DNA from: Curvibacter sp. AEP1-3
GTDB lineage: Bacteria > Pseudomonadota > Gammaproteobacteria > Burkholderiales > Burkholderiaceae_C
DNA: 64,000 nt
Reading direction: 5' to 3'
Assembly (NCBI RefSeq): GCF_002163715.1
Contig: NZ_CP015698.1
Coordinates: 2,343,001-2,407,000, forward strand
Below, piece after piece: positions 58,859 to 64,000 of the stretch. The notes under the pieces are model-generated. The model made no database searches. It saw only the letters and a list, made by a program, of their open reading frames with translations, and had not been told where the DNA came from. Position numbers and translations under genes: made by a program. Within the stretch, counting starts at the first letter, position 1. Each line of letters starts with the position of its first letter.

Positions 58859-58887
58859 TTGCGAAAATCGTCTGGCGTATACATAAT
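58859..58887 (+). promoter_or_regulatory. Predicted sigma-70 promoter
   Basis: TTGCGA at 58859-58864, 17-bp spacer, CATAAT at 58882-58887. It would start transcription near 58894, about 135 bp before the gene at 59029. Confidence 0.5.
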
Positions 58888-59028
58888 TGTCTTGTAAGCA
58901 TGTTTCCGGTAGTGGAAGTTAGCTATCAAAGATATAGCAAACAAGGGAGACAGTAGCGAGTCAGACCATCAGCTGAAAGGCAAAAGCCACATCTGATGGT
59001 TTTCTCGTTTCTGAATAAAAGGGTAGCA

Positions 59029-59403
59029 ATGAGTAACAGTACGAACTTTTTTGACCGCGATGATGTCAAAGTAAAAGTTGAGCAATTGTGGGCAGCAGTT
59101 TTCGAGAGTAGCGGCAAGGTTCTTGAACAGCACACGAAATTTGGATTTGATGGCGTTGCAATGGCCAAAGACCCATCACTTGCAGATCGGGTAACAAACC
59201 TCCAAATATTAGGGGCGGTGATTGATGTCTTGCTAAAGCCGAATTCGACATTGGGCGATCTGGAGTATGAGCAACAACGCCAGCTCTTGAATGCAAGAGC
59301 ACAGATCACAACTATGGAACAGTTGGCTGCTGCGATGCAAGCGAAGAATGAAGCTGATTATCAAAGAGCCGTTGAGGCACTAGATAGACAAGCGGTGATG
59401 TAA
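59029..59403 (+). CDS. Small helical protein of unknown function
   Basis: 124 aa from ATG 59029, with AAGGG six bases ahead; a longer in-frame start at 58996 is less well supported. No signal peptide or membrane segment. It looks wholly helical, with a likely coiled coil in the last 50 residues (LEYEQQRQLLNARAQITTM then AAAMQAKNEADYQRAVEAL). I know no homologue. It is followed by a small gene with a perfect ribosome site 21 bp downstream. Confidence 0.6.
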   Translation: MSNSTNFFDRDDVKVKVEQLWAAVFESSGKVLEQHTKFGFDGVAMAKDPSLADRVTNLQILGAVIDVLLKPNSTLGDLEYEQQRQLLNARAQITTMEQLAAAMQAKNEADYQRAVEALDRQAVM

Positions 59404-59424
59404 TTTAATAGCTAGGAGGTGATC

Positions 59425-59586
59425 ATGAAAGATCTTAATTTCAATATTTACGCCCTCGCTGCGCCTTCCACGCCTAGCGAGTACATGGCATTGCTTGATG
59501 AAGCTCTACGCATGGCTAACGAGCTAAACGAGCAGATCGACTGCCAAACAACTTTTCTTGAAGTGCTGCACGAAGCAAGCGTGTAA
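59425..59586 (+). CDS. 53-aa small protein of unknown function
   Basis: Starts ATG 59425 behind AGGAGGTGA, as strong a ribosome site as any in the window, and stops at 59584-59586 shortly before a terminator. The protein is acidic and helical (MKDLNFNIYALAAPS, LLDEALRMANELNEQID, ending LEVLHEASV) with one Cys. Placement suggests an operon with the 124-aa protein. Function unknown. Confidence 0.6.
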   Translation: MKDLNFNIYALAAPSTPSEYMALLDEALRMANELNEQIDCQTTFLEVLHEASV

Positions 59587-59610
59587 CACGTCCACACCCG
59601 ATGCATAAAG

Positions 59611-59632
59611 AACCCGCTTTGGCGGGTTTTTT
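59611..59632 (+). terminator. Intrinsic terminator after the small-gene pair
   Basis: AACCCGC, loop TTTG, GCGGGTT followed by TTTT: a 7-bp stem with T tract 24 bp after the small gene. The IS21 remnant begins right after it. Confidence 0.88.
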
Positions 59633-59820
59633 ATTGCCCCATTGAAAATGGACCGACCACCTCGGGTGGAATGATGGGCTAGCTGCGATGTACCCATTTT
59701 CAGTAGCAGTTGGGTTCGAGTGTTGGCGCTGATGGAGTCTTGACAGTGCGTGCCGATCCAATTTTGATAGGGGGCTTGTAGCCAGACTTTGTTAGTCCAA
59801 CTGTGGATAACTATAGCCCC

Positions 59821-60636
59821 TTACGTGCTGGCCACCTCCTGACTGATCGTGGTTTTGCGAGTCAACTCTCTGGATCTAATCTTCCCTTTGGCCTCTGTGG
59901 AGCTGTGCCTGAATCGATAGGACTCGTTACCCGTCTCGACGATATGGCAGTGGTGGGTGAGCCGGTCCAACAATGCCGTGGTCATCTTTGCATCCCCGAA
60001 TACGGCAGACCATTCCGCAAATGTCAGATTCGTAGTGATCAGTACGCTGGTGTGTTCATAGAGTTTGGACAGTAGATGAAACAGCATTGCACCTCCCGCT
60101 TGGCTGAATGGCAGGTAGCCCAGCTCATCCAGAACGACCAAGTCCATGCGCATCAAACTCATGGCGATGCGACCTGGATTGCCCTTGGCTTTCTCCTGCT
60201 CTAACGCATTGACCAGATCCACTGTCGAGTAGAACCGTACACGCTTGGAATGGTGTGTCAGACCGTTGATGCCCAATGCCGTTGCCAAATGAGTTTTGCC
60301 GGTACCAGGCCCACCGATCAGGACAACGTTTTGAGCATCCTCTGTAAAGCTCAGATCAGCCAGTTTCTTGATCAATACCTTGTCCACTTGCGAAACCTCG
60401 AAGTCAAAGCCTGCAAGGTCCCGGTGGATTGGGAAGCGTGCCGCTTTCATTTGATGGGCAATGGAGCGCATGTGCCTGTCCACATCTTCGGCCTGGAGCA
60501 AGTGCTCAGTCAACCAGCGTGAGCTCTGAATTGTTGCTCCGCCATCTTGCTCCATGAGGTCAGCCCAGGCATTGGCCATTCCGCCTAAGCGCAGTGCCTT
60601 GAGCTCACTTTGCACATCTCGTTGGGACTCAGACAT
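59821..60636 (-). CDS. istB: IS21-family transposition helper ATPase IstB
   Basis: 271 aa from ATG 60636 with AAGGAG. Walker [16 protein letters not shown], Walker [14 protein letters not shown], sensor [14 protein letters not shown] and the C-terminal [19 protein letters not shown]. It oligomerises on target DNA and partners the IstA transposase. The protein looks intact, but without its IstA it should be inactive unless another copy supplies it. Confidence 0.95.
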   Translation of the reverse strand: MSESQRDVQSELKALRLGGMANAWADLMEQDGGATIQSSRWLTEHLLQAEDVDRHMRSIAHQMKAARFPIHRDLAGFDFEVSQVDKVLIKKLADLSFTEDAQNVVLIGGPGTGKTHLATALGINGLTHHSKRVRFYSTVDLVNALEQEKAKGNPGRIAMSLMRMDLVVLDELGYLPFSQAGGAMLFHLLSKLYEHTSVLITTNLTFAEWSAVFGDAKMTTALLDRLTHHCHIVETGNESYRFRHSSTEAKGKIRSRELTRKTTISQEVAST

Positions 60637-61048
60637 GGATAGCTCCTTGATCATCGTTATGGGTTGGGCGTAGGCGGTCGTACCGCGCGGTATCTGCTGT
60701 GGGCAGGTGAGTGAGCTGCAATGAGGTCTGTGCGAATTCCGGTAAGGACGGCGCATTAAGTCGCGCCAGTACATTGCGCACATGCTCAACGCTGACACTG
60801 CCATTGGGCGTGGCTCCTTCGAGCACCAGATCTACTGCTACCAACACAGCATCCAGGCCAGCCTGCGGAACAGTGGCCAGCACCTGAGCCATCGTGCGAT
60901 CGCCTCCGGGGTGACGCAGGAGGGATTTGCGCAAGCGCTGTAAAGGCTCTGGCAGATCTAAGAACGGTGCGCCATTGCGCAATGCTCCGGGCTTACGCTG
61001 CACCAATTCGATGTAGTGCTGCCAGTCGTAGGTCGTCTGGCCACTGCG
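60629..61048 (-). pseudogene. istA: IS21-family transposase IstA, C-terminal fragment
   Basis: About 139 residues corresponding to the end of IstA: TYDWQHYIELVQRKPGALRNGAPF, then [24 protein letters not shown] and [13 protein letters not shown]. The catalytic region is absent. The frame stops making sense as IstA at the IS407-type insertion, and the DNA on the other side (62248 on) does not continue it. The stop overlaps the istB start. Confidence 0.85.
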
Positions 61049-61112
61049 ACGTCCCCCCATAATTGAGTAGCAGTTGAGCTTGGAGTCCAATCCCATAGAC
61101 AGGAGATTGGAC

Positions 61113-61376
61113 GTGAAAAAGAGATTTACGGAAGAACAGATCATTGGCTTCCTGCGCGAAGCCGAAGCGGGCCTGGCGGTAGCCGAGCTGTGCCGCCGGC
61201 ACGGCTTCTCAGAGGCCAGCTATTACCTGTGGCGCAGCAAGTTTGGCGGCATGAACGTGTCAGATGCCAAGCGCCTCAAGGAGCTGGAAGCGGAGAACGG
61301 GCGGCTCAAGCGGCTATTGGCAGAGGCGATGCTGGAGAACGAGGTAACGAAAGAAGCCTTGAGAAAAAAGTGGTGA
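61113..61376 (+). CDS. IS3-family transposase OrfA
   Basis: 87 aa from GTG 61113 behind AGGAG. HTH_Tnp_1 domain: KRFTEEQIIGFLREAEAGL, VAELCRRHGFSEASYYLWRSKF, then a leucine zipper (KELEAENGRLKRLLAEAML). The end of the gene holds A AAA AAG at 61364-61370, a standard -1 frameshift signal that yields OrfAB. Confidence 0.93.
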   Translation: MKKRFTEEQIIGFLREAEAGLAVAELCRRHGFSEASYYLWRSKFGGMNVSDAKRLKELEAENGRLKRLLAEAMLENEVTKEALRKKW

Positions 61377-62233
61377 GCGCACCGGCCAGACGTGAACTGG
61401 TGCGCCACATGGTCAGCCACGGTTTGAGCGAGCGCCGCTCGCTGCGCGTCGTCGGTATGAGCGCCAGTGCCTACCGCTATGAGCCAGCCCAGGATCGCAA
61501 CGGTGCGCTCAAGGAGAGGATCATTGCCCTAGCCCAGCGCCATCGCCGTTACGGGGCCGGCATGATCTATCTGAAGCTGCGCCAAGCTGGTGAACTGGTC
61601 AACCACAAGCGTGTGGACCGGCTGTACGCCGAAGCAGGCCTGCAAGTGAAGAAGCGCAAGCGCAAGAAGATCCCCCTGTCAGATCGGCATCCTCTGGAGC
61701 AGCCGACGGCGGCCAATCAGGTGTGGTCGATGGACTTCGTGTTTGACCGCACCGCCGAGGGACGCAGCATCAAGAACCTCACGGTGGTGGATGACGCCAC
61801 CCATGAGGCCGTGGCGATCGTGCCTGAGCGTGCACTGGGTGGCAACCAACTGGTTCGCATCTTGGAGCAGTTGGCGCACACGCGAGGGCTGCCCAAAGCA
61901 ATCAGAACCGATAACGGCAAAGAGTTCTGCAGTCGAGCCATGCTGACCTGGGCCCATGCTAGGGGTGTTCAGTTGTTCCTGATCGAGTCAGGCAAGCCCA
62001 ACCAGAACGCATACATCGAATCATTCAACGGACGATTCCGCGATGAATGTCTAAATGAACATTGGTTCACCAGTCTGCAGCATGCCAGGGTAATCGTTGA
62101 AGCATGGCGACGTGAATACAACGAAGAGCGACCCAAGAGATCACTGGGTGGACTGACCCCGGCAGCCTATGCAAAAACACTGATTCAGAAACCAGTTAAA
62201 TTAACCCCGGACTCCAAAGCCCAGTGCTACTGA
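61370..62233 (+). CDS. IS3-family transposase OrfB (DDE), made by -1 frameshift
   Basis: 287 aa from the frameshift site; GTG 61370 could also serve as a start. Contains HTH_21 (RRYGAGMIYLKLRQAGELVN, HKRVDRLYAEAGLQVKKRKR) and the DDE triad: Asp in WSMDFVFDRT, Asp in IRTDNGKEF, Glu in NAYIESFNGRFRDEC. All catalytic residues are present, so the element could be active. Confidence 0.94.
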   Translation: MVSAPARRELVRHMVSHGLSERRSLRVVGMSASAYRYEPAQDRNGALKERIIALAQRHRRYGAGMIYLKLRQAGELVNHKRVDRLYAEAGLQVKKRKRKKIPLSDRHPLEQPTAANQVWSMDFVFDRTAEGRSIKNLTVVDDATHEAVAIVPERALGGNQLVRILEQLAHTRGLPKAIRTDNGKEFCSRAMLTWAHARGVQLFLIESGKPNQNAYIESFNGRFRDECLNEHWFTSLQHARVIVEAWRREYNEERPKRSLGGLTPAAYAKTLIQKPVKLTPDSKAQCY

Positions 62234-62428
62234 AACTGGGGGGACGTCGGATGCACTGAGGTGGCCGATCAAGTTGCGGCTACTCGGCAGGAAAGTTAAA
62301 TTTATTTGTATACGCGATATGTCCTAGACACATGTCAAAAAATGTATGCTGCACTGATGTACGAATGCATTTAGCATCTGGGGTGCAATCACTTACATAC
62401 AAACTTTAGCCATTCACAGCACATCTCA

Positions 62429-63265
62429 ATGTCAAATCCAGCGTCCGACCTCATCTCGCAGAACATGACGAATTCAAAATTCTTTGATGTACCTGTAGAC
62501 GAGCGCTACCGAGCCCCCGCGTTGGACAAGGGGCTGGACATCCTGGAACTGCTGGCCACCCAGCCACACGGCTTGACGCGCGCCGAAATCGTGAAGGAGA
62601 TGGATCGCAGCGCCAGCGAGATTTACCGCATGCTGGAGCGCCTGGTGGCGCGGCAATATGTGATGCGCAACCCCTCAGGGGACAGGTACGCGCTGAGCCT
62701 GAAGCTGTTTGCGCTGGCGAACATGCATCCGCCACTGAGCCGCCTCATCAACCAGGCCCTGCCAGTGATGGACGACTTCGCCCGCAAAGCCGAACAGTCG
62801 TGTCACATGGGGGTGTACGACCGCGGCAATGTGCTGATCGGTGCGCAGATCAATAGCCCGCGCGGTTGGAGTTTTTCGGTTCAACGCGGTGCGCGTGTGG
62901 GTCTGCTGGACACCGCCTCGGGCCACCTGCTGTTGGCCTTTTCCGACCCTGGCAGCTACGCGCGCATGCTGGCCGAACACACACCACTGGATGGAGAAGT
63001 CCCGATCACGGAAGAGAAGCTGCAGGCCACGCTGGCGGCCATCCGCGAGCGCGGCTACCTGGAGCGTGAATCGGCCCAGTCGTTCGGTGTGGTTGACATT
63101 TCTTTCCCAATACTCGGGCCCGACAACACGGCCTTGGCCACCCTCACCTGCCCCTACATCCGCCGCATTGACCGGCACATCGGTCCCGATATGACCGAAG
63201 TGCGCGAACACCTGCGTGAAACCGCCCGTACGCTCTCCTTTAAACAGAATAATGTAAGCATTTAA
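62429..63265 (+). CDS. IclR-family transcriptional regulator
   Basis: 278 aa; ATG 62465 is a possible later start. HTH: ALDKGLDILELLATQPHGLT, EMDRSASEIYRMLERLVARQY. Effector domain: CHMGVYDRGNVLIGAQIN, SVQRGARVGLLDTASGHLLLAF and VDISFPILGPDNTALATLTCPYI. The target is unclear because the neighbours are an IS element and an unrecognised gene; its catabolic genes may have been separated by rearrangement. The 180 bp upstream is AT-rich with GTATAC and TACATACAAA motifs. Confidence 0.9.
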   Translation: MSNPASDLISQNMTNSKFFDVPVDERYRAPALDKGLDILELLATQPHGLTRAEIVKEMDRSASEIYRMLERLVARQYVMRNPSGDRYALSLKLFALANMHPPLSRLINQALPVMDDFARKAEQSCHMGVYDRGNVLIGAQINSPRGWSFSVQRGARVGLLDTASGHLLLAFSDPGSYARMLAEHTPLDGEVPITEEKLQATLAAIRERGYLERESAQSFGVVDISFPILGPDNTALATLTCPYIRRIDRHIGPDMTEVREHLRETARTLSFKQNNVSI

Positions 63266-63372
63266 TACCCCACAAGCGGTGACAAGGCTCACGTCAAATT
63301 AATGCAATTGAGTGCCTACTATAGAAATTAGGAGTTTACTTTCTGAAAAACATCTATTTACTTGTTAAAACA

Positions 63373-63384
63373 CTAGGCGCCTAG
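63373..63384. promoter_or_regulatory. 12-bp perfect palindrome
   Basis: CTAGGCGCCTAG in the gap between the IclR gene and the minus-strand gene; it may be an operator or the base of an attachment site. No supporting context. Confidence 0.2.
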
Positions 63385-63387
63385 AAA

Positions 63388-63415
63388 AGGGGCCCGTCCA
63401 GCGAGCCCCTATTTA
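63388..63415 (-). terminator. Possible terminator for the minus-strand gene
   Basis: On the minus strand, AGGGGC ... GCCCCT with a 10-base loop is followed by TTTTC. It lies about 130 bp beyond the stop at 63540. Confidence 0.4.
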
Positions 63416-63539
63416 ACCAAACAAAATAAATGTTAATTTTTTTAAAACTTCCCAAAGATCCAACTGAAGAAAGTCGCCAGCGGTCTTTGTAACTCGGACA
63501 GTGTATGCCCCAAATGGCAGCCCAGCAATTTGACTGATA

Positions 63540-63773
63540 TCAACGAAGGGAGTGTATTTTTTGTGCTGGAAGTGTTATGGAAGTAGGCACTCCATAATTT
63601 CCACCGGCAGCCTTTACATCAACATTAATACCCAGAGCAACTGTATTGACAGGTCCATAAATACCAAGATCAGTACTTGTGAATGTAATCTCAACATTTG
63701 CGCCGTTTACCGACGCTGGGATTACATCATTGCCCCAGTCACCGACACCTCGAGCTGCTTGATGCCGATCCAT
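63540..63773 (-). CDS. Hypothetical beta-rich protein
   Basis: 77 aa from ATG 63773; TTG 63779 would overlap the previous stop (TTGA). Reads DRHQAARGVGDWGNDVIPASV then VEITFTSTDLGIYG and TVALGINVDVKAAGGNYG, alternating polar and hydrophobic residues like a beta domain. It could be an independent small gene or the frameshifted end of the gene entering from the right. I do not recognise it. Confidence 0.4.
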   Translation of the reverse strand: MDRHQAARGVGDWGNDVIPASVNGANVEITFTSTDLGIYGPVNTVALGINVDVKAAGGNYGVPTSITLPAQKIHSLR

Positions 63774-63775
63774 GA

Positions 63776-64000
63776 TCAATTAAAAGTAGCACCTCCGCTC
63801 GTATTGTTGTACATCGCCGTTCTCCAATACAAGGTGTTGCCCAACTCGTGCTGTTCACGATAATACTTCACGGCTAGCCTTGAAGGCTTCGATGCCCAGG
63901 CAGCACACAAATTCTTGATAGTTATCAATTTCTGCCACGCTCCATTTGCAAAGGCAGCGCTGAACACATCGCCTGAGGGAATTCCGGAGTTGTAGATATC
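63776..64000 (-). CDS. 3' end of an unrecognised gene (5' part outside the window)
   Basis: 74 residues are visible before the TGA at 63776-63778: DIYNSGIPSGDVFSAAFANG, KNLCAAWASKPSRLAVKYY, ending MYNNTSGGATFN. No family recognised. The next frame begins at the overlapping TTGA, so the two could be one protein broken by a frameshift. Confidence 0.45.
   Translation of the reverse strand, partial: DIYNSGIPSGDVFSAAFANGAWQKLITIKNLCAAWASKPSRLAVKYYREQHELGNTLYWRTAMYNNTSGGATFN

Larger units (their letters stand above)
58363..59028. other. AT-rich non-coding stretch
   Basis: About 670 bp without a convincing gene; a 66-codon minus-strand frame (58460-58660) has no recognisable features. It contains a C-rich run just upstream (58364-58377), a LexA-like box and a good promoter, both listed separately. 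Base composition is unlike the housekeeping part of the window. Confidence 0.5.
59637..61048 (-). mobile_element. IS21-family element, partial
   Basis: Carries istB complete and the 3' part of istA. The right end region has short reiterations (GAAAATGG at 59643, CCATTTTC at 59694) like the multiple end repeats of IS21. The left part of istA, which should continue beyond 61048, is missing; an IS407-type element sits exactly at that point. Confidence 0.75.
61053..62243 (+). mobile_element. IS3-family element, IS407 group
   Basis: 1191 bp with terminal inverted repeats of about 35 bp: left begins CCCCCCATAATTGAGTAGCA, right reverse complement begins CCCCCCAGTTTCAGTAGCA, both reaching TTGGAGTC. 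Flanked by ACGT on both sides (61049-61052 and 62244-62247), the 4-bp target duplication typical of this group. Two overlapping reading frames with a slippery heptamer. Confidence 0.9.

Overview
The window is chromosomal DNA from a betaproteobacterium, most likely a member of the Comamonadaceae near Rhodoferax or Curvibacter. This is judged from the protein flavour, the gene orders dolP-diaA-yraN/rsmI and atpIBEFHAGDC/ybeD-lipB-lipA, an IclR-type pobR next to pobA, and a dispersed 28-bp repeat. The species cannot be fixed from the sequence alone.

Layout. 1-7.1 kb: a c-di-GMP enzyme (PAS-GGDEF-EAL-REC, entering from the left edge) translationally coupled to a hybrid histidine kinase. Next come an outer-membrane-type lipoprotein, a divergent TPR/beta-barrel protein resembling surface lipoprotein assembly modifiers, and a FecR-domain protein. 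7.2-14.2 kb: proline catabolism (putA), a chemoreceptor, an Lrp-type regulator and an amino-acid-type binding protein. 14.2-20.8 kb: housekeeping genes yggS, pilT-pilU, a beta-hydroxyacid dehydrogenase, dolP-diaA-yraN and rsmI. 20.8-24.8 kb: an oxidative (De Ley-Doudoroff type) sugar cluster with KDPGal aldolase, KDGal kinase, FadR-type regulator, sugar 1-dehydrogenase and lactonase; the dehydratase is absent. 24.8-32.6 kb: a MATE exporter and an alpha-glucoside uptake and hydrolysis operon (aglKEFGA order). 32.8-45.5 kb: protein tyrosine phosphatase, DEAD-box helicase, an HTH-REC regulator, pobR/pobA, an HDOD signalling protein, tRNA-Arg(CCG), a c5-type cytochrome, a YheT hydrolase and a lemA/TPM operon. 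45.5-55.0 kb: the complete F-type ATP synthase operon and, divergently, ybeD-lipB-lipA.

From 55.06 kb to the right edge the content changes to an accessory region. It holds a 577-aa protein with a possible TnsE-like layout, an antitoxin-like HTH protein without a complete toxin, a HAD-type RNA-repair domain protein and a stem-loop reminiscent of satellite-prophage DNA. There follow a possible LexA box and promoter ahead of two small unknown genes, an IS21 remnant abutted by an IS407-type IS3 element with a 4-bp target duplication, an IclR regulator and a poorly recognisable gene running off the window.

The main non-textbook observations are the 28-bp repeat (seven well-matched copies plus a half copy and a core-only copy between 7.5 and 42.9 kb, several inside conserved reading frames), the standalone TnsE-like protein, the lipoprotein/Slam-like/FecR locus next to c-di-GMP signalling, and the small-gene pair downstream of a LexA-like box.
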